Notes under the pieces: generated by a model
Databases searched by the model: none
Told to the model about the DNA's origin: nothing
The model's input: the letters and a program-made list of their open reading frames with translations, nothing else
Position numbers and translations under genes: made by a program
Shown: positions 10,434-19,744 of the stretch, piece after piece
How the letters are laid out: each line of letters opens with the position of its first letter
Position numbering within the stretch: the stretch's first letter is position 1
Assembly (NCBI RefSeq): GCF_022761115.1
Contig: NZ_JAKWJS010000007.1
Coordinates: 1-64,000 of the forward strand
Length of the DNA stretch: 64,000 nt
Origin: Dyella sp. RRB7
Lineage (GTDB): Bacteria > Pseudomonadota > Gammaproteobacteria > Xanthomonadales > Rhodanobacteraceae
Direction: 5' to 3'

Positions 10434-10467
10434 AAAAAAGCCGTCCGCTCACGCGGACGGCTTTTTT
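10434..10467. terminator. Strong bidirectional terminator
   Basis: A perfect 15-bp stem (10434-10448 with 10453-10467, loop TCAC) runs from AAAAAAGCC to GGCTTTTTT. It serves the lipoprotein gene on the plus strand and the convergent esterase gene on the minus strand. Confidence 0.95.
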
Positions 10468-10485
10468 GTTGGCGGCAGGGTGGCC

Positions 10486-12348
10486 TTAGAAGGCGTACTT
10501 CAGGCCCAGGTTGACGCTGTTGTACTTCTGGCTGTCGTCGCTGAAGCGGCCGCTATAACCCACCCAGCCGGACAGCACCGGGCTGAACTGGGCCGTCACA
10601 CCCACATCGCCGGTGCCCCAGGTCTTGTCCGGCGTGAAGCCAACCAGGCTGAAGCTGCCGGGCATGCTATTGAGGCCAGCGGTGATCTCGCGCGGATCCG
10701 CCTTGCTGTCGTGGTTCCAGGCAAGCTCGGCGTACGGCGAGAGCATCACGCTGCCGACCTGCCAGTGACCCTGCAGGCGCCAGCCGAGGGTGGAAACCAG
10801 CGAATCACGCTGCTGGTGGCTGAACCACATCGAGCTGCTGTCGCTGCCGCCTTCGCTGTAGCCGTCGACCTTCACCGTCTGCCACTCGACCGTGGCGAAC
10901 GGGCCGGCGCGCAGGGTGGAGACATCGAACCACCAGCCACCGGTGAAGCCGCCGCCCACGTGGTTGCCGTCGGCCTTGGCGTTTTCGGTGCGCAGGTCGG
11001 CGCCGATCTGGATGCGGCGCTCGATATCGGAGAAGTTGTCCTGGCCGAAGTCGACGTAGCCACCGATGTAGCCGCCGCCCTGGTGATAGGTGAGGTAGCC
11101 CAGGCCCGAGATATCCTGCAGCTTGTAGCCGCCGCCACCGGTGTAGTCGGCGTTGTGCTGGCCGATGTTCATGGCGATGCCGCCCGACAAATTGTCGTTG
11201 GCGCGCACGTCCGCGCCGATCGTCAGGTTGACATTGTTGCTGGTGGTGCGCGGCGAGCTGCTGCTGCCGTCGAAGGTCTGGTCGCCGTAGTCGACGTTGG
11301 CGAAGACGCGCGTGTCGCTGCCCTGGCCATCGGCCAGCATCTGGTCACGGATGGAGCGGTTCTGCGCGGAGATCGACGCCAGCGGCGCCTCGGCCAGCAG
11401 CGAGGCGTAGCCCGGTGCGTTGATGATGGACATGACGTACTGGCCCAGCATCACGTCGGCAGCCGTGGTCGGATGCACGCCGTCGGCGAACAGGTAGGTC
11501 TGGTTGGTGCCCGGGGCGTACGAAGAGGTATAGAGATTCCCGTTGCCGCTGCCGACCTGCGGCCCGCAGAGCAAGGAGTTGGAACCTGCACCGCAAGCCG
11601 GTTGGGTGACATTGGTGAAGCCGAACGCAGCCGGATGGGCCGCCACCTCGTCGATCAGCGCAAACGTGTTGACCGGGATGACGTTGAGGCCGTTGTTGCT
11701 GAGCTGGGCGATGCCGGACTGCAGCACGTTGTTGTAAATGATCGAGATCTGCGTGCCACCCGACTCGGCGGCCGCGCCGCCGGCGATGCTGTCGGGCGTC
11801 TTGCCGATGTCGGGCAGGTTGTATACCACCACGTACTTCGCCCCCGCTGCCTGCAGGCTGCCCAGCAACTTGACCTCGACCTGCGCGGCCGCCTCGGCGC
11901 CGGCAGCGATCGTATTGGCGTCGGTGTAGGCACCGGTGAGATAGAAAATATCGTTCGCACCGCCCCATACCTGGTAAAGCGTGCGCGGGTCAGCCTTGCC
12001 GCCGGTGGCGGCGAAGTACTGCTGGAACTGCTGCGGAATGTTCTCGATGGGCAGCGTGGTGGCGTTGTTGACGAAGCCGGCGCCACCGTAGGCGTAGTCG
12101 GTACCGCCCTGCAACGACGCCTGGATGTTGAAGCCCAGTGCCTTGGAGACATTCTCAACGGCGGTCGAGCCCGGGTTGGTGGTGAAGCGCTGCGGCTTCA
12201 GGCCAAGCATCAGCGAGACGTTGCCCGCGTCGCTGAGGCTGTCGCCAAACACCACGACGTTGTTGAACTGGGTGTCGGCGGCGAAAGCATGTGAGCCGAA
12301 CAGCAGTGATGCGGCGACGGCGCCGGCAAGCAGACGAATACGTGGCAT
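10486..12348 (-). CDS. Autotransporter with GDSL/SGNH esterase passenger (EstA-like)
   Basis: The 620-aa protein has a signal peptide ending AFA (about 1-23), then a GDSL-type lipase/esterase passenger: block I FGDSLSDAGN with Ser37, block II around 81-91, block III GGAND with Asn131, and block V DGVHPTT with Asp288/His291. The C-terminal ~280 residues form an autotransporter beta barrel ending in the classic terminal aromatic ...LKYAF. Such type Va proteins (Pseudomonas EstA) display an esterase on the outer membrane and are linked to rhamnolipid, motility and biofilm phenotypes. A 19-bp pseudo-palindrome sits about 41 bases before the start. It shares a terminator with the convergent lipoprotein gene. 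Confidence 0.93.
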   Translation of the reverse strand: MPRIRLLAGAVAASLLFGSHAFAADTQFNNVVVFGDSLSDAGNVSLMLGLKPQRFTTNPGSTAVENVSKALGFNIQASLQGGTDYAYGGAGFVNNATTLPIENIPQQFQQYFAATGGKADPRTLYQVWGGANDIFYLTGAYTDANTIAAGAEAAAQVEVKLLGSLQAAGAKYVVVYNLPDIGKTPDSIAGGAAAESGGTQISIIYNNVLQSGIAQLSNNGLNVIPVNTFALIDEVAAHPAAFGFTNVTQPACGAGSNSLLCGPQVGSGNGNLYTSSYAPGTNQTYLFADGVHPTTAADVMLGQYVMSIINAPGYASLLAEAPLASISAQNRSIRDQMLADGQGSDTRVFANVDYGDQTFDGSSSSPRTTSNNVNLTIGADVRANDNLSGGIAMNIGQHNADYTGGGGYKLQDISGLGYLTYHQGGGYIGGYVDFGQDNFSDIERRIQIGADLRTENAKADGNHVGGGFTGGWWFDVSTLRAGPFATVEWQTVKVDGYSEGGSDSSSMWFSHQQRDSLVSTLGWRLQGHWQVGSVMLSPYAELAWNHDSKADPREITAGLNSMPGSFSLVGFTPDKTWGTGDVGVTAQFSPVLSGWVGYSGRFSDDSQKYNSVNLGLKYAF

Positions 12349-12388
12349 GGTGAAAATGCTCCTGGGCCTTTGAGGCCAATTGTTATTA

Positions 12389-12407
12389 CTGCGTTACGGT
12401 AATGCAG
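12389..12407. promoter_or_regulatory. Pseudo-palindrome upstream of the esterase gene, candidate operator
   Basis: CTGCGTTAC-G-GTAATGCAG is a 9+1+9 inverted repeat with one mismatch. It sits next to an AT-rich TAATAACAATTG stretch that could contain the esterase promoter. No regulator is identified. Confidence 0.35.
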
Positions 12408-12482
12408 CCCGTACGTGAGCGCATGCTGCGCCGCACCGCGTTTCCCTTCGGGCTACGGCGGAAAGCGTCGATGGATAGGGAA

Positions 12483-12508
12483 GCACCGCCCCGGCAGCGG
12501 GGCGGTGC
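12483..12508 (-). terminator. GC-rich hairpin after tex
   Basis: A perfect 10-bp stem (12483-12492 with 12499-12508, 6-base loop) lies 22 bases after the tex stop codon on the minus strand. There is no T-tract, so it may stabilise the mRNA end rather than terminate on its own. Confidence 0.4.
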
Positions 12509-12529
12509 GTCGTGCCGCTGAGTGTGCGC

Positions 12530-14860
<2,331 letters not shown>

Positions 14861-14950
14861 GAGGCTGAAACGATTCCTGTGCGTTCGACAAAGCGGCACC
14901 TCGCCTGGCGGTGTGCCGAACCCCGGATGATAGCAAGTCGCTCCCAGGGC

Positions 14951-15679
14951 CTAGTCGCGGGCGGCCGGCGCCTGTTCAGGACGAAGCGTGAGATAGCCGG
15001 GGGCCTGCGCGGGCGCTTCCTCGTGATGGCCCTTGTAGGTGGTGGCAAGGCGGCGGTTGCGCGGCCAGTGTCGGGCATGCAGGGTGCGCGGATCGCCGGT
15101 GTGCGCAAAGGGCAGCACCACCAACGCCGGCCGCGGCGACAGGCGTGGCGATGGGCTCTGGTCGTGCGCTGGCTGCCAGAGGCTCACCGCGGCAAGCGTG
15201 GCCACGATGACGACGGCCAACATGATTGCCGCCGCGAGCCATCGGGTGGCCGGCATCGCGGCGCGTGATCCCGGTGCGACCGGCAAGGCGGGAGCCAACG
15301 TGTCCTCGGCGGGCGATTCGCTTCCGAGGGGATCGGGTGCCGCCACGCGGCGGACATCGCCGATGAAGCGATAGCCCAGGCTGTGGACAGTGGCGATATA
15401 GCGGGGATGGCCCGCGCAGTCGCCCAGCGCATGGCGCAGTTGCGAAATCGCACGCGTGAGTACGCCTGGCGTGACATGCCGATGGCCCCAGGCCGCATCG
15501 AGCAAATCATCTTTGCCGACGACATCTCCGGCCTGCTGTATCAGCGTGACGAGTACTGCGTAGGCCTTGGGCTCCACCGAGATATCTACCCCGGCGCGCG
15601 CGAGGCGATGTGCTCGCGGCTCAATGACGATGTCATCGCACTGATAAATCCAGCCGCTGTCAGGTTGGGACTGAGCCAT
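14951..15679 (-). CDS. CadC/ToxR-like winged-helix membrane regulator, C-terminally short
   Basis: The 242-aa protein begins with an OmpR/PhoB-type winged-helix DNA-binding domain (about 10-105: LTRAISQLRHALGD and YRFIGDV), then a Pro-rich linker and one membrane segment (about 148-169). After it comes PALVVLPFAHTGDP, the start of the periplasmic or TPR domain found in CadC-like one-component regulators. That domain normally runs 300 or more residues, but here the frame ends 41 residues later in Pro/Ala/Arg-rich, unrelated-looking sequence. It may be a truncated or decayed sensor. The start at 15679 has AAGG close upstream; 15748 is an alternative. No adjacent target gene is obvious. Confidence 0.7.
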   Translation of the reverse strand: MAQSQPDSGWIYQCDDIVIEPRAHRLARAGVDISVEPKAYAVLVTLIQQAGDVVGKDDLLDAAWGHRHVTPGVLTRAISQLRHALGDCAGHPRYIATVHSLGYRFIGDVRRVAAPDPLGSESPAEDTLAPALPVAPGSRAAMPATRWLAAAIMLAVVIVATLAAVSLWQPAHDQSPSPRLSPRPALVVLPFAHTGDPRTLHARHWPRNRRLATTYKGHHEEAPAQAPGYLTLRPEQAPAARD

Positions 15680-16017
15680 GACCTTGCCTGGTGGCGGCCC
15701 CCTGCGATCGCAAGCATGCGCTTTGCGCGATGCTCGCGCATCCGCCATAGGTCATAACGTCCGCTGTGTGCGCCAGGCGCGGGTGCGTGGCGTGCATAGT
15801 CCGCATGTCGCCGCCAGCGGCGAATTCATGAGTCATCCGGTCGATCATGGCGGTGATGGCATGTCGATCGGCACGTGTATTGATAGGTGGGCGCGAGCAG
15901 ACCGTGAAACGGATGTTGTGCGCGTGCCAGCGATGGGCGAGACGTGTGCCATCAGCGTCTCATCATCAGGTATCTCCTACACCTAATCACCGAAGCCGAA
16001 AGTTTCGGAGTGCGCGC
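15680..16017. other. Intergenic region without a supported gene
   Basis: About 340 bases between the CadC-like gene and the RDD terminator. Open frames here have no ribosome site or recognisable product. One short palindrome is visible at 15808-15823 (TCGCCGC-CA-GCGGCGA). Otherwise nothing is seen. Confidence 0.4.
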
Positions 16018-16053
16018 AAAAAAAAGCCGCGATGCATGGCTGCATCGCGGCTT
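16018..16053 (-). terminator. Intrinsic terminator of the GYF/RDD gene
   Basis: On the minus strand a perfect 13-bp stem (16041-16053 with 16024-16036) ends in a run of eight T (16018-16025, partly in the stem). It lies 17 bases after the stop codon of the RDD gene. Confidence 0.92.
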
Positions 16054-16069
16054 CGTCAGCGGATGTTTC

Positions 16070-16828
16070 TCAAGCGTTGAACGAGCCGTGGCCCGAATCG
16101 GTGCGCGGCTTGATGGGCTTGAGTTCGTCGGCGCGACCGTTGAGCACCAGGGTATGTGCGAGCAGGTCGTGAAGACCCTGTTTACGTTGCGTCCATGCCA
16201 CGGCGAGGTAGCACACGAATGGAATGAGGCCGGTGATGACATTGGTGAGACGCACTGCATTGCGCGCGGCGCTGCGACCGATGGTCAGCCCATGGCCCTG
16301 CAGGTCGGTAACGCGAAGGCGCAACGCGAGTTTGCCCGGCGTCGCCTGCCACTTGGAGCACTCGAACAGCGTGTAGTAGAGAAAGCCGATCACGGTCACC
16401 GCGATATTGGCGGCCTGGGTGGACTCGGCATAGTCGCGGATGGCGTTACTCACATCGGCGCCGGTCTGCAGCTGCGCCAGCATATGCTCGTAAGCGCCCA
16501 GGCCACCCATGGCGTAGAACACAATGGAAGAAGGCACCAGCAACAAGACCAGGTCGATCACCCACGCGCCGAAGCGCTGCCAGAAGCTGGCGTAGTCCAC
16601 GGCGACCGTGGCAGCGGCGGCTTGCGGCAGTGGCGGAATCGTCGCGGCGGAGGCCGGGCCCCGCTCGAGTTCTTGCGGGAACAGCGCCGACAGCGGCTGC
16701 CAATCGGCCATGCCCTCGTGCCAGCCCAGATCGTCAGCGCTTACCTGGCCGCTGCGCAGCCATTGGCGCACTTCTTCTTCCTTGTAAGGGCCATGTCGTT
16801 CGCCGTCCCGTCCGATCCAGACTTCCAT
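16070..16828 (-). CDS. GYF_2 and RDD domain membrane protein
   Basis: The 252-aa protein has an N-terminal GYF_2 domain (about 1-50: WIGRDGERHGPYKEEEVRQWL, with the Trp and Gly-Pro-Tyr signature), a Pro/Ala linker, then an RDD domain with three to four membrane segments (about 80-235: WQRFGAWVIDLVLLL with Arg-Asp, TPGKLALRLRV). RDD proteins are membrane proteins implicated in ion or small-molecule exchange; GYF domains bind Pro-rich peptides. The combination is common in Xanthomonadales but not assigned a role. GGAG is about 6 bases before the start. A clean terminator follows, so it appears monocistronic, downstream of mnmG in the opposite order. Confidence 0.88.
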   Translation of the reverse strand: MEVWIGRDGERHGPYKEEEVRQWLRSGQVSADDLGWHEGMADWQPLSALFPQELERGPASAATIPPLPQAAAATVAVDYASFWQRFGAWVIDLVLLLVPSSIVFYAMGGLGAYEHMLAQLQTGADVSNAIRDYAESTQAANIAVTVIGFLYYTLFECSKWQATPGKLALRLRVTDLQGHGLTIGRSAARNAVRLTNVITGLIPFVCYLAVAWTQRKQGLHDLLAHTLVLNGRADELKPIKPRTDSGHGSFNA

Positions 16829-16897
16829 CGTATGCTCCGAGGTGTTCTTTCAGGCGAGCATCATGCCATGCGGCTGCAACGTCTTGGCGTCTGCGAT

Positions 16898-18775
16898 TCA
16901 CGCCGCGTCGCGGCGCTTGAGGTGGACCAGCAGCAGCGAGATGGCCGCCGGCGTCACCCCACTGATGCGCGCCGCCTGGCCGATGGTTTCCGGTTGCACG
17001 CGCTTGAGCTTGAGCAGTACCTCGGATGAAAGGCCGCGCACCTTGTCGTAGTCGAAGCTGCCGGGGATGGCGGTCTGCTCATGCCGACGCTGGCGCTCGA
17101 TCTCCTCGCGCTGGCGCTCCAGGTAGCCGGCGTACTTGGTCTGTACCTCGACCTGGGCGGCCACGTTCTCGTCATCCACCGCCGGGCCGATGCCGTCCAC
17201 CGAGGTCAGCATCGCGTAATCCAGCTCCGGGCGACGCAGTAGGTCGAGCGCATTGGTCTCGCGGCTCAGGGTGATGCCGAGCTGGCGTTCGATGGTGGCG
17301 CCCAGTGCGTTGGCCGGGGCGGCCCACAGGGCGCCGAGACGCTGCGTCTCGCGCTCCACCGCATCGCGCTTGGCGCGCAGCGCGTCGTAACGCGACTGCG
17401 GCACCACGCCCAGCCGATGGCCGGTTTCGGTGAGGCGCAGGTCGGCGTTGTCTTCGCGCAGATGCAGGCGGTACTCGGCGCGCGAGGTGAACATGCGATA
17501 GGGCTCGATGGTGCCGTTGCTGGTGAGGTCGTCGATCAGCACGCCGATATAGGCCTCGTCGCGGCGCGGATACCATGGCGCCTCGCCCTTGACCGCCAGC
17601 GCGGCGTTGAGGCCGGCGATCAGGCCTTGCGCGCCAGCTTCCTCATAACCGGTGGTGCCGTTGATCTGGCCAGCGAAGTACAGGCCGGGAATGCTCTTGG
17701 TCTCCAGCCACGGATGCAGTCCACGCGGATCGAAATAGTCGTATTCGATGGCATAGCCCGGGCGCGTGATGTGCGCGTGCTCGAAGCCCTTGATCGAGCG
17801 CACCAGCGCCAGTTGCACGTCATACGGCAACGAGGTGGAGATGCCGTTGGGGTAGATCTCGAATGTGTCCAGACCCTCGGGCTCGATGAAGATCTGGTGC
17901 GAGTTCTTTTCGGCGAAGCGCACCACCTTGTCCTCGATCGAGGGGCAATAGCGTGGGCCGATGCCTTCGATCTGCCCGCTGTACAGCGGCGAGCGGTCGA
18001 GCGAGCCGCGAATCAGCTCATGGGTGTGCTCGCTGGTATGGGTGATCCAGCAGCTCACCTGGCGCGGATGCTCATCGCGCGAGCCCAGGTAGGAGAACAC
18101 CGGGGCGGGATCGTCGCCGGGCTGTTCCTCCAGATCGCTGAAATCGATGCTGCGCAGGTCGATGCGTGGCGGCGTGCCGGTCTTCAGGCGGTCAGCTGCC
18201 ACCGGCAGTTCGCGTAGTTTCTGGGCGAGCGTGCTTGCCGGCGGATCACTGGCCCGGCCGCCCGCATACTGCGCCGGGCCGATATGGATCTTGCCGGCCA
18301 GGAAGGTGCCGGCGGTCAGCACCACGGCGCGGGCATGGAAGGCCAGGCCCATCTGGGTCACCACGCCGGTCACGCGTCCCCCTTCCAGGATCAGGTCGTC
18401 CACGGCCTGCTGGAAAAGCTCCAGGTTCGGCTGGGTTTCCACCATCCGGCGAATGGCCGCCTTGTACAGCGAGCGATCGGCCTGGCAGCGAGTGGCGCGT
18501 ACGGCCGGCCCCTTGGAGGCGTTGAGCGTGCGCCACTGGATGCCCGCCCGATCGGCGGCGTGAGCCATGGCCCCGCCCAGGGCGTCGATTTCCTTGACCA
18601 GATGACCCTTGCCGATGCCACCGATGGCCGGGTTGCAGCTCATCTGGCCGATCGTCTCGATGTTGTGGCTCAGCAGCAGGGTGCGAGCGCCCGTGCGCGC
18701 CGAGGCCAGGGCGGCCTCGGTGCCGGCATGGCCGCCGCCGATCACGATGACGTCGTAGGTTGTGGGATGGAACAT
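16898..18775 (-). CDS. mnmG: tRNA uridine-5-carboxymethylaminomethyl(34) synthesis enzyme MnmG
   Basis: MnmG (GidA) with MnmE installs the cmnm5 group on U34 of tRNAs that read split codon boxes, using FAD and methylene-tetrahydrofolate. The 625-aa product has the FAD Rossmann motif [12 protein letters not shown] near its start, the signature [23 protein letters not shown], the conserved cysteine in YCPSIEDK, and the C-terminal helical MnmE-interaction domain. Its length is normal. The start has a weak ribosome site. mnmE is not in the window. A probable small RNA gene runs divergently from its 5' region. Confidence 0.98.
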   Translation of the reverse strand: MFHPTTYDVIVIGGGHAGTEAALASARTGARTLLLSHNIETIGQMSCNPAIGGIGKGHLVKEIDALGGAMAHAADRAGIQWRTLNASKGPAVRATRCQADRSLYKAAIRRMVETQPNLELFQQAVDDLILEGGRVTGVVTQMGLAFHARAVVLTAGTFLAGKIHIGPAQYAGGRASDPPASTLAQKLRELPVAADRLKTGTPPRIDLRSIDFSDLEEQPGDDPAPVFSYLGSRDEHPRQVSCWITHTSEHTHELIRGSLDRSPLYSGQIEGIGPRYCPSIEDKVVRFAEKNSHQIFIEPEGLDTFEIYPNGISTSLPYDVQLALVRSIKGFEHAHITRPGYAIEYDYFDPRGLHPWLETKSIPGLYFAGQINGTTGYEEAGAQGLIAGLNAALAVKGEAPWYPRRDEAYIGVLIDDLTSNGTIEPYRMFTSRAEYRLHLREDNADLRLTETGHRLGVVPQSRYDALRAKRDAVERETQRLGALWAAPANALGATIERQLGITLSRETNALDLLRRPELDYAMLTSVDGIGPAVDDENVAAQVEVQTKYAGYLERQREEIERQRRHEQTAIPGSFDYDKVRGLSSEVLLKLKRVQPETIGQAARISGVTPAAISLLLVHLKRRDAA

Positions 18776-18848
18776 GGAACTGCCCCGAACGCGCAGGAAT
18801 GGACCCTATAGGTCGCTTATGGTAACCCCTGTCAGGTCTCCAGGCCGG

Positions 18849-18863
18849 TGGCACGCTTCCTGC
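18849..18863 (+). promoter_or_regulatory. Sigma-54-like promoter of a candidate small RNA
   Basis: TGGCACG-CTTC-CTGC matches the -24/-12 consensus TGGCACG-N4-TTGC with one change; GG (18850-18851) and GC (18862-18863) are 10 bases apart, as required. Transcription would start near 18875. No TGTCCG-type enhancer motif is seen upstream. Confidence 0.45.
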
Positions 18864-18874
18864 TTCAAACCTGG

Positions 18875-18991
18875 CGCACTTTCCACGGGCAGAAGCAGCG
18901 CGATAACGCGCGCCGAGGTCGAACGACAGGGGTTCGATCGTGTGCCGGGAGAGGAAGCGAGACGGCGCCCCTTGGGGCGCCGTCGTTTTTT
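18875..18991 (+). ncRNA. Candidate small RNA divergent from mnmG
   Basis: A strong plus-strand terminator at 18961-18991 has no upstream protein gene, since mnmG points the other way. That implies a non-coding transcript of about 117 bases if it starts from the sigma-54-like promoter at 18849, or longer if it starts near 18810. The sequence is rich in potential helices: GCGCG-ATAA-CGCGC (18898-18911), CTGCTTC with GAAGCAG (18860-18866, 18892-18898) and a 10-bp pairing of 18824-18833 with 18925-18934. No open frame with a ribosome site fits. I do not recognise the family; SRP, 6S and tmRNA signatures are absent. Confidence 0.5.
18961..18991 (+). terminator. Strong intrinsic terminator on the plus strand
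   Basis: A perfect 11-bp GC-rich stem (18961-18971 with 18974-18984, loop TT) is followed by GTTTTTT. It has a U-tract only on the plus strand, so it ends a transcript coming from the mnmG 5' side. Confidence 0.92.
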
Positions 18992-19036
18992 CTAGGCCGG
19001 GTAAGGTGCCAGGGGCAAACCAGAGCCTGGATAAGA

Positions 19037-19099
19037 TCTGGCGCCCGGCGGTCTCAGGAACAGGGGGAATCCAGGATGACCGTGTTGCCGGGCGCCAGA
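19037..19099. repeat. 13-bp perfect inverted repeat with 37-base spacer
   Basis: TCTGGCGCCCGGC (19037-19049) pairs perfectly with 19087-19099, with an inner GGTC/GACC pair extending the structure. It lies in the otherwise empty 18992-19340 stretch between the small RNA terminator and the next small gene. A second short stem (GTGCC/GGCAC, 19198-19214) is the only other structure seen there. No T-tract follows on either strand. Confidence 0.6.
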
Positions 19100-19340
19100 A
19101 ACCGTGAATACGTGTCGCTGGCAGCAGACTTTGCTGCGCGTTCGAGTGGGATATTTGCGCCTTGCGCGTGAACGTGAAGTGACTAAAACGCTCGTTTGTG
19201 CCGAGTCTTGGCACCTGCTGACGCGCAGCGTCATTCCGTGACCGATGCCAGTGGCGAGTGTGATGCAGATCACATTGCTGGCATGGGCATTGCTTCTGTC
19301 TGCAGTGCCAGCCAAGGCAATCGTTTGGGGGACTCACGTC

Positions 19341-19526
19341 ATGGATCTCAGTTTCGATTTCCAACCGGTTTACCAGCACCACGATCTGCTGATCGAGCTT
19401 GGTCGCGTCGAGATGGCCATGGAGCATCTTGAAGAACGCAGCGAGAACGAGCGGCAGGCCTTGCGCCCACGCCTGCTCTCGCGCCTGAGCCGGCTGCGTG
19501 ACGAGCTGCAACACCTCGCGATCTGA
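19341..19526 (+). CDS. Small helical hypothetical protein, 61 aa
   Basis: A 61-aa frame begins MDLSFDFQPVYQHHDLL and continues as one charged amphipathic helix (IELGRVEMAMEHLEER..RLSRLRDELQHLA), which looks like a coiled-coil dimer rather than random sequence. GGGGGA lies 9 bases upstream of the ATG. An extension to 19245 would add a hydrophobic segment (ITLLAWALLLSAVPAKA), which could be a signal or anchor, so the true start is uncertain. No family is recognised. It stands alone between the mnmG region and the pepN 3' end. Confidence 0.5.
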   Translation: MDLSFDFQPVYQHHDLLIELGRVEMAMEHLEERSENERQALRPRLLSRLSRLRDELQHLAI

Positions 19527-19576
19527 GCTCGTGCACGCAGCCGCGTTGGCAGTAGCAGCGGCACAAGTCAAGGACG

Positions 19577-19598
19577 TATGGACGGCCAAACGTCCATA
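19577..19598. promoter_or_regulatory. Palindrome resembling tandem 8-bp met boxes
   Basis: TATGGACG-GCCAAA-CGTCCATA is a perfect 8-bp inverted repeat. Read as tandem octamers, GGACGGCC-AAACGTCC resembles two degenerate copies of AGACGTCT (MetJ-type boxes). A near copy occurs at 35132. It lies downstream of genes on both sides, so a regulatory role is unproven. Confidence 0.3.
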
Positions 19599-19744
19599 AG
19601 CACACACGGATGGCGCGAGGGGTTATCTCGTCTTCCGCGGAATGACAGTACGTCCAGCTGCCATTCCCTCCCGGTCACGTCTTACGCCCGGGTGCCCCGT
19701 CTCAAGGACGGGATGCACTCGGGTGTCTTTCTGGATGACGGCGA

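Noticed and set aside
18800-18991. Small RNA as SRP, 6S or tmRNA gene
   Set aside because: Signature sequences of these RNAs (such as the GGAAGNAGCA SRP tetraloop region or tmRNA tag frame) are not matched.
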